From an uncultured Collinsella sp. (GTDB lineage: Bacteria > Actinomycetota > Coriobacteriia > Coriobacteriales > Coriobacteriaceae): a stretch of 64,000 nucleotides of DNA. The number at the start of each line of letters is the position of its first letter. The first letter of the stretch is position 1. The notes beneath the pieces were generated by a model. It worked only from the letters and a program-made list of their open reading frames with translations, was not told the DNA's origin and did no database searches. Of this stretch, positions 15,438 to 24,646 are shown piece after piece. The position numbers and the translations under genes were made by a program. The stretch is from positions 1-64,000 of the forward strand of contig CAUCLI010000004.1 in the NCBI GenBank assembly GCA_958443615.1, written 5' to 3'.

Positions 15438-16305
15438 ACGCCTCCCTCACCTTGGCATGCACATGGCGGATGACCGCCTCGACGTCGGCCGCCGTGGCGG
15501 CCCCCTTGTTCACGATAAAGTTAGCGTGAACCGACGAGACTTCCGCCCCGCCTTGGCAAAAACCCTTTAATCCGCATTCCTCGATCATGGCCCCGACGGC
15601 GCGGTCCGGGGGGTTCTTGAACACCGAGCCGCATGAGGGGACCCCCAGCGGCTGGGTGCGCCGGCGGCGCGTGAGCGAACGCTCCATGCGGGCGCGGATA
15701 TCGTCCTTGGCGGCGGGCTCGAGTTCGATCGTCACCTCGAGGACGATCTCGTCGTGCGGCAGGCCGCACATGCGGTAGCCCCATGCGATGCCCTCGCCGG
15801 GATAGTGGCGGATGCCCTCGCCGGGCTTGTACGTGACCACATCGCGCACGAGAGACCCGATCCACTCGGTGCGGGACCCGGCGTTCATGGAGATGGCGCC
15901 GCCGACCGTGCCCGGTATGCCGACCGCGAACTCCAGGCCGGACAGCTCGCGCGAGAGGGCCTCGTTGACCAGGCGGGCGAGGATGGCGCCGGCGCCGACG
16001 GTGACGGTGCGCCCGTCCTCACCCACCACGAAACGGGAGAACTCGCTTCCCAGCGTGATGACGGCCCCGCGATAACCCGCGTCGGCCACCAGGAGATTCG
16101 AGCCCTTCCCGATGATCACCCATGGCACGCGCTCGCGCGCGAGCACCTCGATCGTGCGGCGGAGCGAATGATAGCTGTGGCAGGTCACGAACAGGTCCGC
16201 CTTGCCGCCGATGCGATAGCTGGTATGGCGGGCGAGCTTCTCGTTCTCGATCACATCCGTGTCAATCATGCCCGAAAGGGCCATGACGGCGTTGAACGCT
16301 CCCAT
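15394..16305 (-). CDS. murB: UDP-N-acetylenolpyruvoylglucosamine reductase MurB
   Basis: This FAD enzyme reduces the enolpyruvyl group to make UDP-MurNAc. The FAD-binding part has NEKLARHTSYRIGGKADL and VIIGKGSNLLVADAGYRG. GIPGTVGGAISMNAGS is the typical core motif, and PSCGSVFKNP carries the catalytic serine of the proton-donor loop. The end is VHANFIVNKGAATAADVEAVI. The 303-residue length is normal for the short type. It starts 3 bp after murC, and its 3' end overlaps ftsQ. Confidence 0.96.
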   Translation of the reverse strand: MGAFNAVMALSGMIDTDVIENEKLARHTSYRIGGKADLFVTCHSYHSLRRTIEVLARERVPWVIIGKGSNLLVADAGYRGAVITLGSEFSRFVVGEDGRTVTVGAGAILARLVNEALSRELSGLEFAVGIPGTVGGAISMNAGSRTEWIGSLVRDVVTYKPGEGIRHYPGEGIAWGYRMCGLPHDEIVLEVTIELEPAAKDDIRARMERSLTRRRRTQPLGVPSCGSVFKNPPDRAVGAMIEECGLKGFCQGGAEVSSVHANFIVNKGAATAADVEAVIRHVHAKVREAYGVELQPEVKFLGF

Positions 16306-16308
16306 GGG

Positions 16309-17733
16309 CTACTCTGCCTCGTTCCCGACATGCTCCAGGTACTCGGGACCGACGGTGGTGACGTCTCCGGCTCCCATGGTGATGAGCAGGTCACCGGCCT
16401 GGGCGACCTCGTCCAAACGAGCCATGAGCGCCTGATGGTCCGGCACGTAGTACACGGGCTTGCCGGGATGGGCCGCCCGGATCTTGTCGGCGAGCATCTT
16501 GCTCGTGACGCCCGGAATCGGCATCTCGCCGGCGGGGAACACATCGATCAGCACGACGGTGTCGGCATCGGCGAACGCATCGGCGAAATCATCGCACAAA
16601 GCCTGGAGGCGAGAGTAGCGATGCGGCTGGAAAACGACGTCGACATGTTGGAAATCCAAGGACTTTGCAGCGGCGAGGGTCGCCTTGACCTCGGTCGGGT
16701 GATGACCGTAGTCATCGACGAGCGTGACGCCCCGGACCTCGCCCACCTGGGTGAAGCGGCGGCGCGCCCCCTCGAAGGTCGACAGGGCGCGGGCGGCGCG
16801 GGCGGTATCGAGGCCGAGCGCGTACGCGGCGGTGAGCGCGGCGGTGGCGTTCAGCATGTTGTGACGGCCTGGGTTGTTCTTGATGGAGACCTCGAGCTCG
16901 GCCCCATCGGGCAGGCTCACCGAGAAATCGGAGCCGAACGCGTGCCGCTTGGGGGCGGGGGTGAGACGGACATCCATGCCGTCGCCCTCACCGTAGGTGA
17001 GGACGGCGCGGCCGGACGAGCGGGCGAGCTCCACGAGGCGCGGATCCTCGCCGCAGACGATCACGGTGCCGTCTTCCCCGACGAGGCCCATGAAGGTGCA
17101 GAACGTCTCCTCGATCTGCTCGAGGGACTCGTAATGGTCCATATGGTCCGCCTCGATGTTGGTCACGATGACCACATGCGGATCGAGGTAGAGGAAGGAG
17201 CTATCGGACTCGTCGGCCTCGACGACGAAGAAATCGCCATCGCCGTTCTTGCCGTTCGTGCCGTAGCCCTCGACGACACCGCCGACGAGGAAGCTCGGAT
17301 CGAGGTCCATGCGGTCGAGCATGGTGGCGACCATCGAGGACGTGGTGGTCTTGCCATGGGTGCCCGCGCAGGCGACGGTGGTGCGCCCATACCCGAGGGC
17401 GGAGAGCATCTTGGCGCGGTGCCACACGGGGATACCGAGCTCGCGGGCGCGGACGAGCTCTGGGTTGGTCTCGGGGATGGCGGTCGAGACGACGACGACG
17501 TCGGGGTCGACCTCATCGATGGTGGAGGCGGCATGGCCCACGTGCACCGGCACGCCCGCGCGAGAGAGCTGGCGGATGTAGCGGGAGGTCTTGAGGTCGG
17601 AGCCGGTCACCTTGCACCCGCGCTCGTGGAGGACGAGGGCGATACCGCTCATCCCCGCTCCACCGACGCCGATGAAATGGGCGCTCTTGAAGGTCGGGGC
17701 GGCGGTTGCCTCGGGGACAGCGATGGACGTCAT
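16309..17733 (-). CDS. murC: UDP-N-acetylmuramate--L-alanine ligase MurC
   Basis: A 474-residue Mur ligase that adds L-Ala to UDP-MurNAc. The N-terminal UDP-binding glycine motif is HFIGVGGAGMSGIAL. The ATP P-loop is ACAGTHGKTTTSSM, and the central domain holds NIEADHMDHYES. The C-terminal domain shows TLVDDYGHHPTEVKATLAA and VFQPHRYSR, both typical of MurC. The ATG at 17733 has GAGGAG five bases upstream; the frame continues to 17817 without family similarity. About 100 bp separate it from murG. Confidence 0.97.
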   Translation of the reverse strand: MTSIAVPEATAAPTFKSAHFIGVGGAGMSGIALVLHERGCKVTGSDLKTSRYIRQLSRAGVPVHVGHAASTIDEVDPDVVVVSTAIPETNPELVRARELGIPVWHRAKMLSALGYGRTTVACAGTHGKTTTSSMVATMLDRMDLDPSFLVGGVVEGYGTNGKNGDGDFFVVEADESDSSFLYLDPHVVIVTNIEADHMDHYESLEQIEETFCTFMGLVGEDGTVIVCGEDPRLVELARSSGRAVLTYGEGDGMDVRLTPAPKRHAFGSDFSVSLPDGAELEVSIKNNPGRHNMLNATAALTAAYALGLDTARAARALSTFEGARRRFTQVGEVRGVTLVDDYGHHPTEVKATLAAAKSLDFQHVDVVFQPHRYSRLQALCDDFADAFADADTVVLIDVFPAGEMPIPGVTSKMLADKIRAAHPGKPVYYVPDHQALMARLDEVAQAGDLLITMGAGDVTTVGPEYLEHVGNEAE

Positions 17734-17836
17734 GGCATCTCCTCGTCGTTGCGTACACATAAACCAAATCAGTATACGCCATCGGCGACATGCGGGCACA
17801 TGGACGGAGGCGGTCACAATCCCTTCGCGGGCGCGC

Positions 17837-18973
17837 CTACGCCTCGATCAGCCCCTCCAAAAGGCCGGCGAGGGTCTCGGCCGCCTTGTCCTGGGCCAAA
17901 CCGCCCGCCGCCTCGCGCATGGCGCGTCGGCGATCGGCGTCGGAGAGCAGGTCCAGGAGCTCGTCGCGAAACGCGTCGCCGTCGATGTCGTCGTCGGCGA
18001 ACTTGACGGCGGCGCCGGCATCGGTGAGCAGGCGCGCGTTAGTGGTCTGATGATCCTCCGTGGCGAGCGGGTACGGGATCAGGATGGAAGGCACGCACAG
18101 GGCCGCGATCTCGGCGACCGAGGATGCCCCTGCCCGCGAGACCACGAGGTCGGAGGCGGCGAGCGTATCGCCCATGTCGTCGATGTAGGGCACGACGCGC
18201 CAACGCGAGGGCTCATCCTCGGAGAGACCGAGGGCGGAGACCGTCTCGTCGTAGCCGCCCTTGCCGGTGGAGTGGACGACATAAAGCCCGTCGATGGCGA
18301 GCAGGTCCTCCTTGAGGGAGGCGAGCCTCTCATTCACATGGCGCGCTCCCAGGGAGCCGCCGAACACAAGCAGCACCGTCGCATCCGATGGGATGCCCAG
18401 CGCGGCGCGGCCGCGCGAGCGGTCGCCCTCGAGAACACCGGAGCGGACGGGGTTGCCCGTGAAGGCGATCCGCGTCGATTTGCCGGCGAATCTGCGCATC
18501 ACGTCTTCTGCGGCGGGCTGGCCGAGCGCGACGAGGCGCGCGGACTTCGCCGTGCGCTTGTTGGCAAGGCCCGGGACGGAGTTCTGCTCGTGCAAGGCGA
18601 TGGGAACCCCGAGCTTGGCCGCCGCGCGCATGAGGGGAAGCTCGAGATAGGCGCCGAAACCGATGGCCACATCGGGCATGGGGAGCTCGCCGCTTCCGAA
18701 CGCGTCGATCAAGCGGCGCTCCTCGCGCGAGAGCCGCGCGAGAGCCCCGACGAGCGTCCAGGGCCGACGGCGATCGAATCCGGTCACATGGACCGGATGG
18801 AAGGGGAATCCCGCCTGGGGCACGAGCGTCCCCTCGAGCCGACGGGTCTCGCCGAAGAAATGGACCTCGTGGCCGCGAGAGCGGAGCTCGTCGGCCAAGG
18901 CGAGAGCCGGGTTCACATGGCCCGCGGTGCCGCCGGCGGCGATCGCGACGATGAGATGGCGCTTATCGGTCAT
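17837..18973 (-). CDS. murG: Lipid II synthase glycosyltransferase MurG
   Basis: A 378-residue membrane-associated enzyme that transfers GlcNAc from UDP-GlcNAc to lipid I. The N-terminal donor-site loop is IAAGGTAGHVNPALALADEL. The middle motif is LHEQNSVPGLANK, and VFGGSLGARHVNE marks the second domain. The UDP-binding region near the C-terminus is VSRAGASSVAEIAALCVPSI followed by PYPLATEDHQTTNA. The ATG at 18973 is chosen for its AAGGGG site; an ATG at 18994 is possible. It overlaps the ftsW stop by 11 bp, suggesting translational coupling. Confidence 0.96.
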   Translation of the reverse strand: MTDKRHLIVAIAAGGTAGHVNPALALADELRSRGHEVHFFGETRRLEGTLVPQAGFPFHPVHVTGFDRRRPWTLVGALARLSREERRLIDAFGSGELPMPDVAIGFGAYLELPLMRAAAKLGVPIALHEQNSVPGLANKRTAKSARLVALGQPAAEDVMRRFAGKSTRIAFTGNPVRSGVLEGDRSRGRAALGIPSDATVLLVFGGSLGARHVNERLASLKEDLLAIDGLYVVHSTGKGGYDETVSALGLSEDEPSRWRVVPYIDDMGDTLAASDLVVSRAGASSVAEIAALCVPSILIPYPLATEDHQTTNARLLTDAGAAVKFADDDIDGDAFRDELLDLLSDADRRRAMREAAGGLAQDKAAETLAGLLEGLIEA

Positions 18974-20672
18974 ATCGACCCCTTCCCTGGTCATTCATAT
19001 CCCTGCCGGCGCGACCGTCGCCCGATCGACGCGGACGGTCGCTTCCCGTGATCCCGCGGTAATCCACGCGCGGGCGTTCGTGGCGAGGGCGCAGTCGATC
19101 TCCGGCGCCGGCACCAAGGTCGACGCGACCGTAACCCCCTTCGGCATCGCGTTGGGCGCGCCGGCGATCCGATCGGGGCCCTTCCGCGGCGCGGGGCGAA
19201 CGGCCCCCGTCGTACACACTGAGGCCCTGATCCGAAGATGAGGCGCGTGCAGCCGCATCGGAACGACGGGAGGATCGCGAGCGGGGAACCCCCGCCGTGC
19301 TGCGACCCATATGCCCGGAGACATCCGCGGCGGGATCGGCCTCCTGGGGGCGTGCCGCCGCCCGTGCGGGCCGATCGCCCATCACCGCCATGCCGGAGCG
19401 ACGGCGGTCAGTGGCGGTCTCGACATTGCTCTCGACCGAGACGCGCAGAATCATCGAAGCCAACACGAGCGAGGCGATCACGGAAGATCCACCGTAACTC
19501 ACGAACGGCAGCGGCTTGCCCGTCATGGGCATCAGCCCGAGGATGCCAAAGACATTGATGAGGAACTGGACCGCGAGGATGATCGTGCATCCGCTCGCCA
19601 ACAGCTGCGCGTGGAGCGTGGGGGCCTCCCGGCAGATATAGAACGCGGCGATGATCATCGCGACGAACAGCAGGATGAACAGGGCGGTCCCGACGAAGCC
19701 GAGCTCCTCCCCGATGATGGCGAGGATGTAGTCGTTATGGGCCTCGGGCAGGTAGTGGTACTTCATGGTCGCATTGCCGATCCCGCGGCCGAACAGCCCG
19801 CCGGACGCAAAAGCCATGATCGCGAGCGTCGCCTGATAGCCCGTGTCATACGGATCGCTCCAAGGGTCGAGGAACGCGAGGAAACGCTGCGCACGGTAGG
19901 GCGACATGAGCATGGCGGCGAATCCGCCCACCGCGGCGATCAAGACGGTCAGCCCGACGACCCTCCATGGAAGGCCGCACAAAAACGCCATGGCGAACAC
20001 CGTGAAGGCGATGATGATCGTCGTTCCCATGTCGGGCTCCTTGAAGATGAGCACGAGCGGGAGCGGGAGCATCACGAGCATCTGGATCAGGAAGGTCCGG
20101 GTGTCAATTGAGCCGTCTTCGTAATAGTCGGCGAATACCTTCGCCGTGAGGGCGATGATGACGGGCTTCGCGACCTCGGCGGGCTGCAGGTTGAAGAACC
20201 CGAAGTCGATCCAGCGCGATGCGCCCCATTCCTCGGCGCCGCTGCCGAAGAAGAACACGGCGACGAGCAGCACCAAGGTGACGGCCCAGGCGACCCACAC
20301 GAACCCCGTGCGGAAGATGGACCAGGGCACCGCGCGGCCGCCGATGAGAGCGAACAGGCAGAACCCGACCGTCATGAAGATTGCCTGCCGGAACAGGTAG
20401 AACCAGGAGCTGCCGTTCTCCTGCAGAGCCTCGACGGACGACGCCGAGTAGATCATGAGAAGACCGAACATGCATATCGCGATGAGACAGGAGAGGAAGA
20501 CGAGTCGCGGGCGCATGATTCGCGCCGGAACGCCGGCGATCAGCTTCTCACCCAGGTCGGAATGGCTCGTCGCAGTGGCACGGCGACGCTGCCGGCGCAC
20601 GCCGGAAGGGCGCGCGCCCCCCTGCTCCGCCCCCGTCTCCGGGTCACGTTCCTTTGTTTTTGAGAACCACAC
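18963..20672 (-). CDS. ftsW: Septal glycosyltransferase FtsW with long C-terminal tail
   Basis: A SEDS-family peptidoglycan polymerase of 569 residues that works with the FtsI transpeptidase. The GTG at 20672 lies 5 bp behind the murD stop and has AGGGA close by; the first family-like segment starts later at MRPRLVFLSCLIAICMFGLLM. SEDS signatures are RWIDFGFFNLQPAEVAKP, KEPDMGTTIII, PEAHNDYILAIIGEELGFVG and GKPLPFVSYGGSS. About 150 residues after the last helix form an Arg/Asp/Ser-rich tail with no recognised domain. The tail is longer than in most FtsW proteins. Confidence 0.94.
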   Translation of the reverse strand: MWFSKTKERDPETGAEQGGARPSGVRRQRRRATATSHSDLGEKLIAGVPARIMRPRLVFLSCLIAICMFGLLMIYSASSVEALQENGSSWFYLFRQAIFMTVGFCLFALIGGRAVPWSIFRTGFVWVAWAVTLVLLVAVFFFGSGAEEWGASRWIDFGFFNLQPAEVAKPVIIALTAKVFADYYEDGSIDTRTFLIQMLVMLPLPLVLIFKEPDMGTTIIIAFTVFAMAFLCGLPWRVVGLTVLIAAVGGFAAMLMSPYRAQRFLAFLDPWSDPYDTGYQATLAIMAFASGGLFGRGIGNATMKYHYLPEAHNDYILAIIGEELGFVGTALFILLFVAMIIAAFYICREAPTLHAQLLASGCTIILAVQFLINVFGILGLMPMTGKPLPFVSYGGSSVIASLVLASMILRVSVESNVETATDRRRSGMAVMGDRPARAAARPQEADPAADVSGHMGRSTAGVPRSRSSRRSDAAARASSSDQGLSVYDGGRSPRAAEGPRSDRRRAQRDAEGGYGRVDLGAGAGDRLRPRHERPRVDYRGITGSDRPRRSGDGRAGRDMNDQGRGRYDR

Positions 20673-20677
20673 GATCC

Positions 20678-22084
20678 CTAGGCCTCCGCCTCGGACAACT
20701 CGGCCAGGGCGGCCACGTACGCACGGAACGCCTCGCCGCGCTCCTCGAAACTCGAGAACTCGTCGAACGACGCGCACGCCGGGGACAGCAGGACCGTGTC
20801 GTCGCGCTGCGCGAGCGAGCGGGCGACATCGACCGCGTCGCGAAGGTCATCCGCCTCGGCGACGTCGATGTCGGAGACGCCGGGGGCCTCCATGAGCGCG
20901 GCGCGGAACCGCTCGCGAGCCTCGCCGAAACACACGACGGCGGAGGCGAGGGAGGCGACGTCGGCCATGAACTCCTCGATCGGAGTCCCCTTATCCGAAC
21001 CCCCCAGCAGCAAGACGATGCGCTGCCCCGCAAAAGCCTCGAGGGCCTTCACGACGGAGTCGGTGTTCGTCGCCTTCGAGTCGTTCACGTAACGGATGCC
21101 GTCCACGACGCCCACGGGCTCCAAGCGGTGCGGCAGGGGCGCGAAGGCGCGCAGCCCCGCACGGACACCGTCGTCCCCGGCGCCGCATGCAAGGGCGGCG
21201 GCGGAGGCGGCGAGCGCGTTGAGGACGTTGTGCGATCCCGCGATCCGCAGCTCGTCGACGGCCACGAGTGCATGCTCGACATCGCCCATCCTCACGACGA
21301 GCATGCCGTCGCGGACGAATGCCGCGTCCGACGCGCCGCAATCGGCGAGACCGAACCTCAGCAGCCGCCTGCCGGGCACGTCGATGCGGTCGAAATAAGC
21401 CGCGAGCCCCTCGTCCTCGGCATTCACGATGGCTATGTCCGAGGCGTCCATGTTCCTCAGCATGCGAATCTTGGCAAGCGCGTAGTTCTCATGGGACCGA
21501 TGCCACGAGAGATGATCGGGCGTGAGATTGAGCAGCACCGCGACGCGCGGATGGAACTCCTCGGTTGTGGCGAGCTGGTAACTCGACAACTCGGCGACGA
21601 ACCACTCGCCGGCCTCGCGTCGATCGACCTCCCGAATGGGCGCCGTCCCGATGTTGCCCACCGCGACGGAGGGAAGCCCGGATGACCGCAGGAGCTCGTC
21701 GACGAGGCTCGTGACGGTCGTCTTGCCGTTCGTCCCGGTTATGGCGCACCAACGCTCGGGAGACAAGCGCCATGCGAACTCGGGCTCGCCCATGATCTCG
21801 CCGGATGCGGATCGGGCGGAGCGATAAAAATCCCCGAACTCCGAGATGCCGGGGCTCGCGACGCACAGGTCGTACGATCCGGAGATCTCCTCCGTGCCGT
21901 AGACGAACCGGACGCCCCTTGCCTCCAGCTCCTCCGTGCGGGCGTTCGGGGCCGATGAGCTCCCCCCATATACCGTGACTGACCCCACGCGGTCATCGAG
22001 GTGCGAGGCGGCCCAAGAGGCGAGCTCGAGGCCCGTCCCCCCTTGGCCGAGCACGAGCAGTGAAACATGTTGAGGCAAGGGCAT
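20678..22084 (-). CDS. murD: UDP-N-acetylmuramoylalanine--D-glutamate ligase MurD
   Basis: A 468-residue Mur ligase adding D-Glu. The N-terminal motif is LVLGQGGTGLELASWA and the ATP loop is AITGTNGKTTVTSLVDEL. The family segment VAVGNIGTAP leads to AELSSYQLATTEEFHPRVAVLLNLTPDHLSWH, whose end marks the central domain. The C-terminal domain has YVNDSKATNTDSVVKAL and LLGGSDKG. The ATG at 22084 has AGGA six bases upstream, and upstream frames are shadows of mraY. It follows mraY by 8 bp. Confidence 0.96.
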   Translation of the reverse strand: MPLPQHVSLLVLGQGGTGLELASWAASHLDDRVGSVTVYGGSSSAPNARTEELEARGVRFVYGTEEISGSYDLCVASPGISEFGDFYRSARSASGEIMGEPEFAWRLSPERWCAITGTNGKTTVTSLVDELLRSSGLPSVAVGNIGTAPIREVDRREAGEWFVAELSSYQLATTEEFHPRVAVLLNLTPDHLSWHRSHENYALAKIRMLRNMDASDIAIVNAEDEGLAAYFDRIDVPGRRLLRFGLADCGASDAAFVRDGMLVVRMGDVEHALVAVDELRIAGSHNVLNALAASAAALACGAGDDGVRAGLRAFAPLPHRLEPVGVVDGIRYVNDSKATNTDSVVKALEAFAGQRIVLLLGGSDKGTPIEEFMADVASLASAVVCFGEARERFRAALMEAPGVSDIDVAEADDLRDAVDVARSLAQRDDTVLLSPACASFDEFSSFEERGEAFRAYVAALAELSEAEA

Positions 22085-22092
22085 GGGTGTTC

Positions 22093-23124
22093 CTAACCAA
22101 GTTGGAAGAAGAGCGCGAGGCCGAGGGCCCCGAATGCGGCGGAGACGATCCAGAAGCGTATGACGACCTTCGTCTCCGCCCATCCCTTCTTCTCGAAGTG
22201 ATGGTGGACGGGCGCCATGAGGAAGACGCGCTTGCCCGTGGCCTTGAAGCTCACGACCTGGATCATGACGGAAAGGGTCTCGGCGATGAAGAGGCCGCCG
22301 ACTACGAGCGAGACGACCTCGGTGTTGGTGAGCACGGCGATCGCGGCGAGGGCGCCTCCGAGGGCGAGCGAGCCGGTGTCCCCCATGAAGATCTGGGCGG
22401 GATACGCGTTGTACCACAGGAAGCCGATGCAGCCTCCCGCACATGCGGCGCAGAAGATGGCGAGGTTGACATCACCGCGCAGGAAGCAGATGGCGGCCAT
22501 GACGAGCATCGCCATCATCACGGTGCCGCCGGCGAGGCCGTCCAGCCCGTCGGTGAGATTCACCGCGTTGGACATGCCCGCGAGAAGCAGGAACACGAAG
22601 ACGAGGTAGAGCCAGGGAATCTGGATGACGCGGCCCGATACCGACAGCGTGGTGGTGAGGACGCCGAGGTCGATGGCGAAGCCGCCGGGAAAGCGGATCA
22701 CGGGCTCGACGTGGCAGAAATTGACGGCGATGAGGAAGAACGCCACCACGATGACGGTGAGGCCGATCATCTTGCCCGTCGGCGTGAGTCCGAGGGAGCG
22801 CTTCTGGACCACTTTGGTCGCGTCGTCGAACAGGCCGAGGGCGCCCGTTGCGAGCATCGCGCCGACGGCGAGCAGCAGCTCGGTCGTGGGCCTCGCCATC
22901 ACCAGGCAGGTGATGCAGACCGAGAGCAGGATGATGACACCGCCCATCGTGGGGGTGCCCGCCTTCACGAGATGCGTCTGGGGCCCGTCGGCGCGGATCT
23001 GCTGGCCGATGCCGTCGATCTTCAAGATCTTGATCCAGAGGGGCATGATCGCCCCCGCGATGACCGCGGAGACGAGGATGGCGAGGAACACCTGATAGGT
23101 GGGATAGGCAGGGTTACCGAGCAT
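22093..23124 (-). CDS. mraY: Phospho-MurNAc-pentapeptide transferase MraY
   Basis: A 343-residue polytopic enzyme that makes lipid I from UDP-MurNAc-pentapeptide and undecaprenyl phosphate. Diagnostic pieces are VKAGTPTMGGVIIL, the aspartate motifs LGLFDDATKV and NLTDGLDGLAGGTVM, and FMGDTGSLALGGALA. The C-terminal cytoplasmic loop is MAPVHHHFEKKGWAETKVV, with the HHH motif of MraY. About ten helices are visible. Its start overlaps the end of murF by 11 bp. Confidence 0.97.
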   Translation of the reverse strand: MLGNPAYPTYQVFLAILVSAVIAGAIMPLWIKILKIDGIGQQIRADGPQTHLVKAGTPTMGGVIILLSVCITCLVMARPTTELLLAVGAMLATGALGLFDDATKVVQKRSLGLTPTGKMIGLTVIVVAFFLIAVNFCHVEPVIRFPGGFAIDLGVLTTTLSVSGRVIQIPWLYLVFVFLLLAGMSNAVNLTDGLDGLAGGTVMMAMLVMAAICFLRGDVNLAIFCAACAGGCIGFLWYNAYPAQIFMGDTGSLALGGALAAIAVLTNTEVVSLVVGGLFIAETLSVMIQVVSFKATGKRVFLMAPVHHHFEKKGWAETKVVIRFWIVSAAFGALGLALFFQLG

Positions 23125-24562
23125 CGGCGCACACCTCTTCCACGAAACGATCGAGCCCGACGAAGCGCGAGCCCTTCACCAACACGAGGTCACGCTCCCC
23201 GATGACGCCGGAGAAGCGCTTGATCAGCGCATCGCAATCCGGGACGACCTGGATGTCGCCCTCATCGAGGCCCATGAGACGCGCTGCGTCGGCCATGACG
23301 CGGGCATTGTCCCCGCCGACGCAGATCAACATGGAGGGGCGTTTCGCGGCGGCATACGACCCCACCAGCGCATGGAGGCGCTCCGCGTCGTCCCCCAACT
23401 CGCCGATCTCTCCGAGAATCGCGATGCGCGACCCCGTGCACGGCAGTGCGGAGAAGAGGTTCAGACCGGCTGCCATGGATTCGGGGCTGGCGTTATACGA
23501 ATCGTCGATGACGCGCGCGCCACAGGCCGCTCGACGGACCTGGGTGCGGCGACCGGTCATCTCCAGCTCGCCGAACGCCTCATCGATCTCGAAGCCGGGA
23601 ACACCCAGGCGATGGGCGACCGCGGCGGCGAACAGGGCGTTGGGAACGGACTGGGCGCCGGGGATGGAAAGGCGGGTCTTGAAGCTCGAACCGTCCTCGA
23701 GGGTGAGGTCGAACACGGGGCAGCCGTCCTCGTCGAGCTCGACATGCGTCGCGCACACGTCGTCATCGCTCGAGGTGCCCGCGAGCACCACGTCGACGCC
23801 GGCGGGTCGGGCGAAATTCTCGATGACATACGGGGTGAAATCATCCTCGCCATGCAGGATGAGGGCGGAATGATGGCCCTCGAAGTTCTCGGCGCTCGGC
23901 GGCATGCCGGCGACGATCTCGGCCTTGGCGCGGGCGATGCCCTCGCGGCTTCCGAGCATGCCGATGTGGGAGGTGCCGACCTTGGTGATCACGCCGAAGG
24001 TGGGTTGCGCGCACTTGGAAAGGCGCTCGATCTCCCCGAAGTCGCTCATCCCCATCTCGAGCACGAGCATCTGGGTGTCGGCGGGTGCGGAAAGGATGGT
24101 GAGCGGCAGGCCGATCAGGCTGTTGAAGTTGCCGGCCGTGGCATGGACGCGATAGCGCTTGGAGAGGCAGGCGGCCAAGACGTCCTTGGTCGTCGTCTTG
24201 CCGATGGAGCCGGTGACGCCGATGACGGTGCAGCGGAGACGGGCGCGGTACCCCTGCGCGAGGCGCAGGAGGAACTCGGTCGGGTCGTCCGCGACGAGGA
24301 TGGCCGCGCCACGCTCGAGGGCGAGGTCGACAAGGGCGGCGTCGGGCTCTCGCGTGAGGACGACGGCGCCCGCGCCGGCAGTCAGCGCCGCCGAGGCGAA
24401 GGTGTTGCCATCGACCCGCTCGCCGGGGAACGCGACGAACACGGCGTCGGGCGCGACCGCGCGCGAATCGATCTCGACCCCGCGGCAGACCCGCTCGGGA
24501 TCACCCGCCGCGAGACGGGCACCCGTGGTGCTCTGAAGGTGCTTGACTGCTATCTCCACCAT
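23114..24562 (-). CDS. murF: UDP-MurNAc-tripeptide--D-Ala-D-Ala ligase MurF
   Basis: A 482-residue Mur ligase that adds D-Ala-D-Ala to the UDP-MurNAc tripeptide. An N-terminal UDP-binding domain (GVEIDSRAVAPDAVFVAFPG) is followed by the ATP loop IGVTGSIGKTTTKDVLAA. The MurF-type core ATAGNFNSLIGLPLTIL and MGMSDFGEIERLSKCAQP come next. The C-terminal domain has VIDDSYNASPESMAAGL and LVKGSRFVGLDRFVEEV. MurE also starts with this fold, but GNFNS-GLP and VKGS are MurF-like. The ATG at 24562 is preferred to a TTG three codons upstream. Confidence 0.93.
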   Translation of the reverse strand: MVEIAVKHLQSTTGARLAAGDPERVCRGVEIDSRAVAPDAVFVAFPGERVDGNTFASAALTAGAGAVVLTREPDAALVDLALERGAAILVADDPTEFLLRLAQGYRARLRCTVIGVTGSIGKTTTKDVLAACLSKRYRVHATAGNFNSLIGLPLTILSAPADTQMLVLEMGMSDFGEIERLSKCAQPTFGVITKVGTSHIGMLGSREGIARAKAEIVAGMPPSAENFEGHHSALILHGEDDFTPYVIENFARPAGVDVVLAGTSSDDDVCATHVELDEDGCPVFDLTLEDGSSFKTRLSIPGAQSVPNALFAAAVAHRLGVPGFEIDEAFGELEMTGRRTQVRRAACGARVIDDSYNASPESMAAGLNLFSALPCTGSRIAILGEIGELGDDAERLHALVGSYAAAKRPSMLICVGGDNARVMADAARLMGLDEGDIQVVPDCDALIKRFSGVIGERDLVLVKGSRFVGLDRFVEEVCADAR

Positions 24563-24646
24563 GGGTGGCAACCTTTCTGAAGCGCTTACCGTGCAAGCTG
24601 ATATGGTACCCCGCCGTCCGCGTCGGTTGGTGCAGGCCGTGTGAAC

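Noticed and set aside
22060..23205. A 381-codon plus-strand frame across mraY
   Set aside because: It is antisense to mraY and has low-complexity charged composition without a domain.
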